Shown in pieces: positions 51,131 through 59,555 of a stretch of 64,000 bases of DNA (its first letter is position 1; each line of letters opens with the position of its first letter). The notes under the pieces are model-generated. The model searched no databases. It was not told the DNA's origin and worked only from the letters and a program-made list of their open reading frames with translations. The translations under genes were made by a program, and so were the position numbers. This DNA is from Micromonospora sp. WMMD1155 (lineage in GTDB: Bacteria > Actinomycetota > Actinomycetes > Mycobacteriales > Micromonosporaceae): contig NZ_CP120742.1 of NCBI RefSeq assembly GCF_029581275.1, positions 4,340,501 to 4,404,500 of the forward strand. The letters run 5' to 3'.

Positions 51131-52561
51131 GTGGTCATCCGACGCGTACTCGCGCCCCGCATCGACTTCGGCGCGCTGCGCCGCGAACTCGGCCTGCCCG
51201 AGGAGTTCCCGCCCGACGCCCAGCGTGAGGCGGACGAGGCGGCGGGCGCGCCGCCTCGTCCGCCCGTCGACCGCACCGACGTACCGTTCGTCACCGTCGA
51301 CCCGGCGACCTCCCGGGACCTGGACCAGGCGATGCACCTCGCCCGCCGTCCCGGTGGGGGTTACCGGGTGCGGTACGCGATCGCCGACGTCGCCGCGCAC
51401 GTCAGGCCGGGCGGCGCGTTGGAGGCGGAGACCTGGCGGCGGGGGCAGACGATCTACCTGCCCGACGGGAACGTGCCGCTGCACCCCCACACCCTCAGCG
51501 AGGGCGCCGCCAGTCTGCTGCCCGACGACGACCGGGCCGCGGTGATCTGGACGATCGACCTGGACGCCGACGGCGGCACCGTGGCTGTCGAACTGGAACG
51601 CGCCATGGTCCGCAGCCGCGCCAAACTCGACTACGCCGGGGTGCAGGCGGCGGCCGAGGCCGGTCGACTACCCGACCCGATCGCGCTGTTGCCGGAGATC
51701 GGCGACCTGTTGACCGCCCGTGGGTTGCGTCGCGGCGCGATCAACCTGCCGCTGCCCGAGCAGGACCTGGAACCCGACGGCGAGGGCTGGCGGCTGGTGC
51801 TGCGCGCGCCGGTGCCCATGGAGGAGCACAACGCCCAGATCTCCCTGCTGACCGGGATGGCCGCCGCCGACATCATGCTGGCCGGCCGCATCGGGTTGCT
51901 GCGGACCATGCCGGCTCCCAAGCCGGAGGCGGTGCAGCGGCTACGGGCCGCCGCCGCACCGCTGGGCGTGCACTGGCCGGAGGAGATGGGCCCGGGTCAG
52001 GTGATCGCCGGTCTGGACCCCGCCCAGCCGCGCGCCGCCGCTTTCATCGACCAGGCGGCCGAGTTGATGCGCGGTGCCGCGTACACCGCCTTCGACGGGA
52101 CGGTGCCGGAGCAGCCGGAGCACGGCGGTGTGGCAGCCGCGTACGCCCACGTCACGGCGCCGTTGCGACGCCTGGCCGACCGGTACGCCACCGAGGTCTG
52201 CCTGGCGCTGCACGAGGACCGGCCGGTGCCCGACTGGCTCCGTGCCGCGTTGCCCCGGCTGCCGGAGGTGATGGCGAGCACCGACCGGACCGCCTCGGCG
52301 GCGGCCCGGGGCGCGGTCGACCTGGCCGAGGCCGCGGTGTTGGAGCACCGGGTGGGCGAAACCTTCGACGCGGCGGTCCTCGACGTCGACGCCCCGCCCA
52401 ACGGTCGGTCCCGTCCCCGACCGCCGGGCGGCACCGTGGCCCTGGACGAGCCGCCGGTACGCGCCCGCTGCCTCGGGCGACTGCCGCTCGGCGAACGGGT
52501 CCGGGTCCGCCTGGTCACCGCCGACCCGGCGGCCCGCACCGTCCTGTTCGAGTTGGCCTGA
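51131..52561 (+). CDS. RNB-domain ribonuclease (RNase II/R family)
   Basis: 3'-5' exoribonuclease-type protein of 476 residues. The RNB active site is FVTVDPATSRDLDQAMHL near residues 52-69, with the Asp set that holds Mg. YRVRYAIADVAAHV and YLPDGNVPLHPHTLSEG follow, and the C-terminal RRLADRYATEVCL carries the conserved Arg. Unlike full RNase R there are no cold-shock domains at the N-terminus and only a short C-terminal beta domain. GTG at 51131. Actinobacteria often carry such a short RNB protein beside longer nucleases. Confidence 0.88.
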   Translation: MVIRRVLAPRIDFGALRRELGLPEEFPPDAQREADEAAGAPPRPPVDRTDVPFVTVDPATSRDLDQAMHLARRPGGGYRVRYAIADVAAHVRPGGALEAETWRRGQTIYLPDGNVPLHPHTLSEGAASLLPDDDRAAVIWTIDLDADGGTVAVELERAMVRSRAKLDYAGVQAAAEAGRLPDPIALLPEIGDLLTARGLRRGAINLPLPEQDLEPDGEGWRLVLRAPVPMEEHNAQISLLTGMAAADIMLAGRIGLLRTMPAPKPEAVQRLRAAAAPLGVHWPEEMGPGQVIAGLDPAQPRAAAFIDQAAELMRGAAYTAFDGTVPEQPEHGGVAAAYAHVTAPLRRLADRYATEVCLALHEDRPVPDWLRAALPRLPEVMASTDRTASAAARGAVDLAEAAVLEHRVGETFDAAVLDVDAPPNGRSRPRPPGGTVALDEPPVRARCLGRLPLGERVRVRLVTADPAARTVLFELA

Positions 52562-52606
52562 CCGAGCCGTCCGGCGGCGGCCTGACGCGCTTGCGGGCCG
52601 GAGGGC

Positions 52607-52713
52607 CCGAGCCGGCCTGACCTCGACGGCCTGACGCGGTGCCGGGCCGGACGGTCCGAGCCGCCCGAGCCGGCCTGACCTCGACGGCCTGACGCGGTGC
52701 CGGGCCGGACGGT
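52607..52713. repeat. 58-bp period repeat, two identical 49-bp copies
   Basis: Identical 49-bp segments at 52607-52655 and 52665-52713, separated by nine bases; a degenerate third copy lies at about 52561-52600. They fill the gap between the RNB gene and the F420-reductase gene and end 17 bp before the latter's ATG, so they form the leader region of that gene. No promoter-like hexamers are evident in the unit. Confidence 0.85.
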
Positions 52714-52729
52714 TTGCGAGGATGACCGC

Positions 52730-53428
52730 ATGGCATACGACGCGAGCACGCTCCCCGACGTGTCCGGGCTGACGGTCGGCATCATCGGTGGCACCGGCGA
52801 CCAGGGGCGGGGCCTGGCCTACCGGTTCGCGCGGGCCGGGCAGACGGTGCTGATCGGTTCCCGCAACGCGGAGCGGGCCGCCGAGTCCGCCGCCGAGATC
52901 GCCGCGCTGCCGGGCGTGCCGGCCGACGCCGGTGTCACCGGCGCGGCCAACGACGAGGTGGCCCGGCGCAGCGACGTGGTGATCATCGCGGTGCCGTGGG
53001 ACGGGCACGCCGCCACCGTCGCCGCCCTCGCCGAGCCGCTCGCCGGTCGGATCGTCGTCGACTGCGTCAACCCGCTCGGCTTCGACAAGCAGGGCCCGTA
53101 CGCGCTGACCGTCGCCGAGGGCAGCGCCGTGCAGCAGGCCGCCGCGCTCCTGCCCGACTCCCGGGTCTGCGCGGCGTTCAACCACGTCAGCGCCCCGCTG
53201 CTGGCCGACCCGGAGGTCGACCGGATCGACCTGGACGTGCTGATCTGCACCGAGGACCGCGAACTCGTCGGCATCGTGGGTGCGCTCGCCGCCCGGATCC
53301 CGGGGATGCGCGGCATCTACGCCGGTCGGCTGCGCAACGCCCACCAGGTCGAGGCGTTCACCGCCAACCTGATCGCCATCAACAAGCGCTACAAGGCACA
53401 CGCCGGCATCCGCGTCACCGACGTCTGA
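52730..53428 (+). CDS. F420-dependent NADP reductase (Fno type)
   Basis: Enzyme of 232 residues exchanging hydride between NADPH and reduced coenzyme F420 in the cytosol. The dinucleotide motif is VGIIGGTGDQGRGLAYRFA near residue 16, then SRNAERA for NADP. AAFNHVSAPLL near 155 and the C-terminal RLRNAHQVEAFTANLIAINK are family features. ATG at 52730 follows a GAGG site. F420 use is widespread in actinomycetes. It converges on panB across the 75-bp palindrome. Confidence 0.88.
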   Translation: MAYDASTLPDVSGLTVGIIGGTGDQGRGLAYRFARAGQTVLIGSRNAERAAESAAEIAALPGVPADAGVTGAANDEVARRSDVVIIAVPWDGHAATVAALAEPLAGRIVVDCVNPLGFDKQGPYALTVAEGSAVQQAAALLPDSRVCAAFNHVSAPLLADPEVDRIDLDVLICTEDRELVGIVGALAARIPGMRGIYAGRLRNAHQVEAFTANLIAINKRYKAHAGIRVTDV

Positions 53429-53453
53429 CCGGGTTCCCGGTCCGACGATCGCC

Positions 53454-53532
53454 GTGATCCACTCGGGTTCGGTGATATCGCGGTGTCCCGGTGCCGGGGA
53501 TACCCCGACATCGGCGAACCCGAGTCGATCAC
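53454..53532. repeat. GATC-capped 75-bp palindrome (copy B)
   Basis: Inverted repeat GTGATC...GATCAC with exactly 75 bp between the outer ends of the GATC sites (53456-53530). Arms of about 34 bp match at most positions, with cores TTCGGTGATATCGCGGTGTCC and its near-complement. Closely related to copies A and C. Lies between the converging F420-reductase and panB genes and is a likely bidirectional terminator. Confidence 0.8.
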
Positions 53533-53545
53533 GGCTCCTGCTGGA

Positions 53546-54391
53546 CTAGAAGGTGTGTTCGGCGGCGGGGAACTCGCCACCCCGGACCTCGTCGGCGAAA
53601 CGGCGGGTGGCGTCGGTGAGGGCCCCGGCCAGGTCCGCGTACCGCTTGACGAAGCGTGGCGTCTTCCCGGTGCGCAGGCCGGCCATGTCCTGCCAGACCA
53701 GCACCTGCGCGTCGGTGTCCGGGCCGGCGCCGATGCCCACCGTCGGGACCGGCAGCTCGTTGGTGATCCGCTTGGCCACCTCGCCGGGCACCATCTCCAG
53801 CACCACCGCGAACGCGCCCGCCTCCGCCACCGCCCGTGCGTCGGCGAGCACCTCGTCGGCGGCGTCGCCCCGGCCCTGCACGCGGTAGCCGCCCAGGGTG
53901 TGTTCGCTCTGCGGGGTGAAGCCGATGTGCGCCATCACCGGAATGCCGGCGCCGACGATCGCGGCGATCTGCGCGGCGCAGCGACGGCCACCCTCCAGCT
54001 TCACCGCGTGGCAGCCGCCCTCCTTCATGAACCGGACGGCGGTGCGCAGCGCCTGGCCGGGCCCCTCCTCGTAGGAGCCGAACGGCAGGTCACCCACGAT
54101 CAGCGACTGCCGGGTCGCCCGCACCACGGCCCGCACCAGCGGAAGCAGCTCGTCGGCGGTGATCGGCAGGGTCGTCTCGTAGCCGAACACGTTGTTCGCG
54201 GCCGAGTCGCCGACCAGCAGCACCGGGACGCCGGCCTGGTCGAAGATCGACGCCGTGTACTGGTCGTACGAGGTGAGCATCGGCCACCGCTCACCGCGTT
54301 CCTTGGCGGCGATCAGGTCCCGGGTGCGGACCCGTCGGGTGGCCGGGCCCCCGTAGAGCGCGGTCACCTCGTTCGGAGTGGACTCCACCAT
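53546..54391 (-). CDS. panB: 3-methyl-2-oxobutanoate hydroxymethyltransferase (PanB)
   Basis: First enzyme of pantothenate synthesis, 281 residues: it adds a hydroxymethyl group from methylene-tetrahydrofolate to 2-oxoisovalerate. Family marks are [62 protein letters not shown] and [19 protein letters not shown] (Mg and ketoacid site). Length and order are normal. It follows nadE on the same strand after a terminator, so it has its own promoter in the 210-bp gap. Confidence 0.95.
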   Translation of the reverse strand: MVESTPNEVTALYGGPATRRVRTRDLIAAKERGERWPMLTSYDQYTASIFDQAGVPVLLVGDSAANNVFGYETTLPITADELLPLVRAVVRATRQSLIVGDLPFGSYEEGPGQALRTAVRFMKEGGCHAVKLEGGRRCAAQIAAIVGAGIPVMAHIGFTPQSEHTLGGYRVQGRGDAADEVLADARAVAEAGAFAVVLEMVPGEVAKRITNELPVPTVGIGAGPDTDAQVLVWQDMAGLRTGKTPRFVKRYADLAGALTDATRRFADEVRGGEFPAAEHTF

Positions 54392-54557
54392 CTCTGTCTC
54401 CCTTCCTCGAGGCCGCGTGCGCGGTCCCCGGGTTCAGTCGCGATCGTCGCACCGCGAGACGGGGCGATGGCAGGGCCCAGTGCAAGATGTCACTCCACCG
54501 CGACGCGAGGCCGTCGGCGGCAGAGCCGCGAGGCCGTCGCGGGCAGTGCCGCGGGGC

Positions 54558-54587
54558 GGTGTCGGGTCGTGCCACCGACCCGACACC
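54558..54587 (-). terminator. nadE terminator hairpin
   Basis: 12-bp perfect stem GGTGTCGGGTCG (54558-54569) with its complement at 54576-54587, six-base loop, about 15 bases after the nadE stop in the direction of transcription. Confidence 0.7.
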
Positions 54588-54601
54588 CCACGGTGTACGG
54601 C

Positions 54602-56359
54602 TCAGCCGCGCTCGCGCCACCGGTTGGTGATCGGCAGACGGCGGTCCCGACCGAACGCCTTCATCGAGATCTTCGTGCCCGGCGCGGACTGCCGTCGCTT
54701 GTACTCGGCGGTATCCACCAGCCGCAGCACCTTGTCCACCACCGCCGGGTCGTGGCCCGACTCGACCAGCCCGTCGCGGCCGAGGTCGCCGTCGACGTAG
54801 CCGATCAGGATCGGGTCCAGCACGTCGTACTCGGGCAGGCTGTCGCTGTCGAGCTGCCCCGGGCTCAGCTCGGCGCTCGGCGGCTTCCCGATCGAGTTCT
54901 CCGGGATCGGCGGGGTCTCGCCGCGCCGGGCCGCGTCGGTGTTGCGCCACTTGGCGAGTCGCCAGATCAACGTCTTCCAGACGTCCTTGACCGGGTTGAA
55001 GCCGCCCACCGAGTCGCCGTACAGGGTGGAGTAGCCGACCGCCAGCTCACTCTTGTTGCCGGTGGTCAGCACCAGGTGGCCCTCCTGGTTCGACAGCGCC
55101 ATCAGGATCACGCCACGAACCCGGGCCTGCAGATTCTCCACGGCCAGGCCGGACAGCGACAGGTTGGCCAGGAACCCGTCCACCATCGGCTGGATCGGTT
55201 CGACCCGGTAGTCCAGGCCGGTGCGCTTGGCCAGGTCCGCGGCGTCCTCCCGGGAGTGCTCGGAGGAGTGCTGGCTGGGCAGCGACACTCCGACCACCCG
55301 GTCCGGTCCGAGGGCGTCGACGGCCAACGCGGCCACCACCGCCGAGTCGATGCCGCCGGAGAGACCGAGGACCACCGACGGGAACCGGTTCTTGTTGACG
55401 TAGTCGCGCAGACCGAGGACCAGCGCCTGCCACACCTCGGCCTCGTCGGCCACCGGCTCGATCAGACCGCCGGTGGCGGCCGGGCCGGTCGGCGCGGCCG
55501 GAATCCCGTCGAGGGTGCTGCGGACGATCCGCATGCCGTCCGCGACGGACTCGCCGGTCGGCAGGTCGGTGGCGGTCGGCAGGTCGACGTCGTGCACGAG
55601 CAGGTGCTCGACGAACTGGGGAGCCCGGGTGAGCAGGTCACCGTCCGCGCTGACGATCATCGAGTCACCCTCGAAGACCAGTTCGTCCTGGCCGCCGATC
55701 ATGTTCACGTACGCGATGGCGGCACCCGCCTCGGCGGCCCGGCGGCGCACCAGCGGCAGCCGGATGTCGTCCTTGTTCAGCTCGTACGGCGAGCCGTTGA
55801 TGTTGACCACGAGGCCGACGCCCGCGCGCCGGGCGGCGGCGAACGGGCCCCCGGCCTGCCACAGGTCCTCGCAGATGGTCAGCGCGACGTCCACCCCGCC
55901 GATCCGCACCACGGTCAGCGCGTCCCCGGAGACGAAGTAGCGGTCCTCGTCGAAGACGCCGTAGTTGGGCAGGTGGTGCTTGAAGTAGCGGGCGGCGACG
56001 GTGCCCCTGTGCAGCAGCGCGGCGGCGTTACGGGCCCCCCGGCCCGGCTCGGCGTCCCCACTGACCTGCGGCGGCCCGTCGGCGTCCAGGTAGCCGACCA
56101 CGACCGGCACGTCGCCGAGCCCGTCGGTGGCGAGGTCGGCCGCGAGCCGCTCCACGGCGGCCCGGGACGCGGCCACGAAGGAGCGCCGGAAGACCAGGTC
56201 CTCGACCGGGTAACCGGTCAGCATCAGCTCCGGGAAGAGCACCAACTGGGCGCCGGCATCGGCGGCCTGGCGAGTCCAGCTGCGGACCAGGTCGGCGTTG
56301 CCGGCGATGTCGCCGACGCTCGGGTTGACCTGGGACAGGGCGAGACGCAGGGTGGGCAT
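54602..56359 (-). CDS. nadE: Glutamine-dependent NAD+ synthetase
   Basis: Two-domain enzyme of 585 residues making NAD from nicotinic acid adenine dinucleotide with ammonia from glutamine. The N-terminal nitrilase-type amidase has the triad Glu in FPELMLTGYP, Lys in YFKHHLPNYG and Cys in LTICEDLW. The C-terminal ATP-pyrophosphatase synthetase has the PP-loop LGLSGGIDSAVV (SGGIDS at 334-339), TTGNKSELAVGY and an C-terminal ITNRWRERG. ATG at 56359. Same type as mycobacterial NadE. Diverges from glnA2. Confidence 0.95.
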   Translation of the reverse strand: MPTLRLALSQVNPSVGDIAGNADLVRSWTRQAADAGAQLVLFPELMLTGYPVEDLVFRRSFVAASRAAVERLAADLATDGLGDVPVVVGYLDADGPPQVSGDAEPGRGARNAAALLHRGTVAARYFKHHLPNYGVFDEDRYFVSGDALTVVRIGGVDVALTICEDLWQAGGPFAAARRAGVGLVVNINGSPYELNKDDIRLPLVRRRAAEAGAAIAYVNMIGGQDELVFEGDSMIVSADGDLLTRAPQFVEHLLVHDVDLPTATDLPTGESVADGMRIVRSTLDGIPAAPTGPAATGGLIEPVADEAEVWQALVLGLRDYVNKNRFPSVVLGLSGGIDSAVVAALAVDALGPDRVVGVSLPSQHSSEHSREDAADLAKRTGLDYRVEPIQPMVDGFLANLSLSGLAVENLQARVRGVILMALSNQEGHLVLTTGNKSELAVGYSTLYGDSVGGFNPVKDVWKTLIWRLAKWRNTDAARRGETPPIPENSIGKPPSAELSPGQLDSDSLPEYDVLDPILIGYVDGDLGRDGLVESGHDPAVVDKVLRLVDTAEYKRRQSAPGTKISMKAFGRDRRLPITNRWRERG

Positions 56360-56547
56360 GTCCTCATCTTGCCCCAGCCTCGGCGGCTGAATCCCACCCC
56401 TCGGACGAGATGGCCGCCACGCTGCGACGGACGCGTCCGCCGGGCGGTGCGGCCGCGGGCCCCCCGAGCAGCAGGGCACGGGGTTCTTCGACGGCAGGGC
56501 GCACGCCTGTGGGGCGGGAGGTGAGGGGACGGCCGGCGGCGGTTCGC

Positions 56548-56563
56548 GTAACGTCTGCGTAAC
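56548..56563 (+). promoter_or_regulatory. GlnR-like box upstream of glnA2
   Basis: GTAACGTCTGCGTAAC: two GTAAC half-sites separated by six bases, matching the actinobacterial GlnR pattern (gTnAC-n6-GnAAC). It lies 80 bp before the glnA2 GTG, in the divergent gap with nadE. Binding by GlnR is inferred from the pattern. Confidence 0.55.
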
Positions 56564-56643
56564 CAGGCCCGGGAAGACTGGGCGATCAGGCCGGGTGCAG
56601 CCCGGCCAATGCGGACAAATGAGTGTCGCGAGGGGTTGGGGAA

Positions 56644-57993
56644 GTGGACCGTCAGCAGGAGTTCGTCCTCCGGACGCTGGAAGAGCGGGACATCCGGTTC
56701 GTCCGGCTGTGGTTCACCGACGTGCTGGGCACGCTCAAGAGCGTCTCGGTGGCGCCAGCGGAGCTGGAGGCCGCCTTCGAGGAGGGCATCGGCTTCGACG
56801 GCTCGGCGATCGAGGGCTTCGCCCGGGTCTTCGAATCGGACATGGTGGCCATGCCCGACCCGACCACCTTCCAGGTCTTCCCGTTCGAGGGCGGGGTCAG
56901 CGGCGAGAGCGCCCGGATGTTCTGCGACATCCTGCTGCCCGACGGCGGGCCCTCCTGGGCCGACCCCCGGCACGTGCTGCGCCGGGCCCTGTCCAAGGCC
57001 GCCGAGAAGGGCTTCACCTTCTACACCCACCCGGAGATCGAGTTCTTCCTGCTGGAGAACGGCCCGCAGGACGGCTCGCTGCCCACCCCGGTCGACACCG
57101 GCGGCTACTTCGAGCACACCACCCACGCGGTGGCCCGCGACTTCCGCCGTCAGGGCGTGCTGGCGCTGGAGCGCATCGGCATCTCGGTGGAGTTCAGCCA
57201 CCACGAGGTCGCCCCCGGCCAGCAGGAGATCGACCTGCGCTACGCCGACGCGCTGACCACCGCCGACAACATCATGACCTTCCGGCACGTGGTCAAGGAG
57301 GTGGCGCTCTCCACCGGCGTGCAGGCCAGCTTCATGCCGAAGCCCTTCACCGACCAGCCGGGCAGTGGCATGCACACCCACCTGTCGCTGTTCGAGGGGG
57401 AGCGCAACGCCTTCCACGACTCCGGCGACCCGATGAAGCTCTCCAAGGTGGCGAAGTCGTTCATCGCCGGCCTGCTGGTGCACGCCCGGGAGTACACGGC
57501 GGTCACCAACCAGTGGGTCAACTCGTACAAGCGGCTCTTCCCGCAGCACCTGCCGGACCGCATCACCGAGAGCCCGGCGTACGTCTGCTGGGGTCACCTC
57601 AACCGGTCCGCGCTGGTCCGCGTGCCCGCGTACGGCAAGCCCAACTCGGCCCGGGTCGAGGTCCGCTCGCTGGACTCGGCGACCAACCCGTACCTCGCCT
57701 TCGCGGTGCTGCTCGGTGCCGGCCTGAAGGGCATCGAGGAGGGGTACGAGCTGCCGCCCGGCGCCGAGGACGACGTCTGGGCGCTGACCAGCGCGGAACG
57801 GCGTGCGATGGGCTACGAGGCGCTGCCGGAGAACCTGGCCGAGGCGATCGACGTGATGGCCGAGTCCGAGCTGGTCGCCGAGGTGCTCGGCGAGCACGTC
57901 TTCGACTTCTTCCTGCGCAACAAGCGGGCCGAGTGGGAGCAGTACCGCCGCGAGGTCACCCCGTACGAGCGGCAGCGTTACCTGGCGCTGTAG
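56644..57993 (+). CDS. glnA2: GlnA2-type glutamine synthetase-like enzyme
   Basis: Protein of 449 residues of the type I glutamine synthetase family. Metal and ATP residues appear in GFDGSAIEGFARVFESDM, YTHPEIEFFLLENG, FMPKPFTDQPGSGMHTHLSLF and NSARVEVRSLDSATNPYLAFA. Where adenylylated GlnA has NLYDLPP it reads EEGYELPPGAEDDVW, so control by GlnE is doubtful. The plan, C-terminus (YLAL) and place near glnE match M. tuberculosis glnA2 (Rv2222c) and S. coelicolor GlnA2, the latter a gamma-glutamylpolyamine synthetase. Glutamine synthesis or polyamine use cannot be told apart here. GTG at 56644. Confidence 0.88.
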   Translation: MDRQQEFVLRTLEERDIRFVRLWFTDVLGTLKSVSVAPAELEAAFEEGIGFDGSAIEGFARVFESDMVAMPDPTTFQVFPFEGGVSGESARMFCDILLPDGGPSWADPRHVLRRALSKAAEKGFTFYTHPEIEFFLLENGPQDGSLPTPVDTGGYFEHTTHAVARDFRRQGVLALERIGISVEFSHHEVAPGQQEIDLRYADALTTADNIMTFRHVVKEVALSTGVQASFMPKPFTDQPGSGMHTHLSLFEGERNAFHDSGDPMKLSKVAKSFIAGLLVHAREYTAVTNQWVNSYKRLFPQHLPDRITESPAYVCWGHLNRSALVRVPAYGKPNSARVEVRSLDSATNPYLAFAVLLGAGLKGIEEGYELPPGAEDDVWALTSAERRAMGYEALPENLAEAIDVMAESELVAEVLGEHVFDFFLRNKRAEWEQYRREVTPYERQRYLAL

Positions 57994-58026
57994 CGGCGGG
58001 GCTGACGCGGTTGCGCCCTGCCGCTA
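57991..58026 (+). terminator. Possible terminator after glnA2
   Basis: TAGCGGCGGGGC (57991-58002) pairs with GCCCTGCCGCTA (58015-58026) at 11 of 12 positions around a 12-base loop; the first bases include the glnA2 stop codon. Confidence 0.5.
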
Positions 58027-58080
58027 TCGTCTCGATCACCGCGCCGGTACCCCTCCGGGCGGAGAGTCGGGAGGCAGTCG

Positions 58081-58506
58081 GTGCTGGAGGATCTGCTCAG
58101 CGGTGCCTGGCAGAGCGTCGTGTTCGGGATCGTGGGCGTCGGGCTCATGGCGGCCGGGTTCGGGCTGGTCGACCTGCTGACCCCGGGCCGGCTGCGGGAC
58201 CTGATCTGGGTCGACCGCAACGCCAACGCCGGGCTGTTGCTCGCCGCCAACCAGCTCGGCATCGCCGGGATCGTCTTCACCGCGATCCTGACCAGCTACA
58301 GCGACTTCGGCAAGGGGCTCGCCTCCACCGTGGTCTTCGGGCTGGTCGGCCTGGCCATCATGGCGCTGGCCTTCGTCGTGCTGGACCTGCTCACCCCGGG
58401 CAAGCTCGGCGAGGTCATCTGCTCACCCGAGCCGCACCCGGCGGCCCGGGTCAGCGCCGCCACCCACTTCGGGGCCGCACTGATCGTCTGCGCCTGCATC
58501 GCCTGA
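58081..58506 (+). CDS. DUF350 family membrane protein
   Basis: Integral membrane protein of 141 residues with four hydrophobic segments arranged as two related halves (FGIVGVGLMAAGFGLVDLLTPG and VFGLVGLAIMALAFVVLDLLTPG, in parts), the DUF350 duplication. Family function is unknown; it may modulate transport. GTG start at 58081, 87 bp after glnA2. Ends in a cluster of small uncharged residues and two Cys. Confidence 0.85.
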   Translation: MLEDLLSGAWQSVVFGIVGVGLMAAGFGLVDLLTPGRLRDLIWVDRNANAGLLLAANQLGIAGIVFTAILTSYSDFGKGLASTVVFGLVGLAIMALAFVVLDLLTPGKLGEVICSPEPHPAARVSAATHFGAALIVCACIA

Positions 58507-58586
58507 CGACGCGCGCAGGCGTGGCGGTTCCGGTCCACGATCTCCGGCCGGTCGAGGTGCGCGCGGGCGTCGTACCCCGGTCGTAG

Positions 58587-58745
58587 CGTGCCGGGCATGA
58601 ACCGACGTGTCGGCGGGCCGAGGCGGCCGGTGGCAAGGTGCTGGTCGCGGCGCGTACGGCGCCGAGCGGGTTCACCCTCGCCCACCTGCTCGACCCGGCC
58701 GGCAACCACCTCGGCGTGTTCACGCCGCCGCCCGGCCAGAACTGA
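58587..58745 (+). pseudogene. 3' remnant of a glyoxalase/VOC-family gene
   Basis: A frame with no start, bounded on the left by TAG at 58584, encodes the last strands of a vicinal-oxygen-chelate protein: AEAAGGKVLVAARTAPSG, then FTLAHLLDPAGNHLGVF, including the DPxGN motif, before the TGA at 58743. Only about 43 codons are recognisable. The rest of the domain (about 80 residues) is absent, so this is a truncated relic. The other frame starting at ATG 58598 is a shadow. Confidence 0.6.
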
Positions 58746-58823
58746 CGCCTCCGCCCCCGGGCGGTCGGCCGTTCCCCGGCGATCGGCCGGCCCCGGAGGG
58801 GCCCGGCCCGGAGGTGCACGGCG

Positions 58824-58902
58824 GTGATCGACACCCAGATCGCCGATGTGGCGGGGTCCCCGCTTAGGGACACCGCCACATCGGCGAAACGGAGTGGATC
58901 AC
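58824..58902. repeat. GATC-capped 75-bp palindrome (copy C)
   Basis: Inverted repeat GTGATC...GATCAC with exactly 75 bp between the outer ends of its GATC sites (58826-58900). The arms share the core TCGCCGATGTGGCGG and its complement. Lies between the VOC remnant and the converging secreted-protein gene, likely a bidirectional terminator. Confidence 0.8.
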
Positions 58903-58915
58903 GGGCGCCGGGGGC

Positions 58916-59371
58916 TCACTTGCCGGGCGTACCCGCCGGGCCGCCGTGGTGGCCCCACCCACGGTGACCGCCGGGGAAGACGCCGGCCTCGACGGCCTTG
59001 GTGATGGCGTCGGCCTGCTCCTGGGTGAGCTTGCCATCCTTGACGGCCTGGTCCAGCCGCTCCTTGAGCGCGGCCTTGCGGTCCTCGCCGGAGGGGCGCT
59101 GCGGCCGATCGGCCGGCCGGTGCTGCTCGCGGACCTTCTCCAGGGCGGCGGTCACCTTGTCGGTGGGCACGCCCAGCTCCTTGGCGAGCGCCTCGGCGAA
59201 CTCTCCCTGCCGGTCGGCCTTAGCGCCGGGGCCCGGGGCGGTGCTGGCGCTCGGCGCCGGGGTGGGGGTGTCCGCGGCGAACGCGATCGTCGGGGCCGCG
59301 ATCCCCACGCCGAGGACCCCGGCGGTGGCCAGGCCGGCCAGCAGGTGCTTCCTACGGATGGTGCGGGACAT
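58916..59371 (-). CDS. Putative secreted helical protein
   Basis: Protein of about 151 residues with a signal peptide (MSRTIRRKHLLAGLATAGVL and on to the AFA-ADT cleavage site), a short Pro/Ala/Ser linker and a charged helical domain (EFAEALAKELGVPTDKVTAA, LKERLDQAVKDGKLTQEQAD), then a Gly/His tail (GGHRGWGHHGG). Function unknown. ATG at 59371 has GGAGGAC ahead; an in-frame ATG at 59395 would only lengthen the leader. It diverges from the Vgb gene. Confidence 0.7.
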   Translation of the reverse strand: MSRTIRRKHLLAGLATAGVLGVGIAAPTIAFAADTPTPAPSASTAPGPGAKADRQGEFAEALAKELGVPTDKVTAALEKVREQHRPADRPQRPSGEDRKAALKERLDQAVKDGKLTQEQADAITKAVEAGVFPGGHRGWGHHGGPAGTPGK

Positions 59372-59555
59372 GCTGTCCTCCAGAGGTTCGGTCATCGTGC
59401 AGGGTCGTCACCGACAGTGACCGGGCAGTCTGGGTGGAAGCCGTGGCGATCCTGTCAGCGGGCTGACAATCGCGGCGGGTGGCGGACGAAGTCGGTTGTG
59501 GAGCGCTGGCCGTACCGGTCAGGGTGGGCGATCCGACCACGGAAGGACACCGCAC

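Noticed and set aside
53483..56524. Open frame of about 1013 codons on the plus strand
   Set aside because: Runs antisense across panB and nadE, both of which are certain genes; it is a product of high GC and lack of stops.
56224..57897. Long minus-strand frame over glnA2
   Set aside because: Antisense shadow of glnA2 with His/Val/Arg-rich nonsense sequence.
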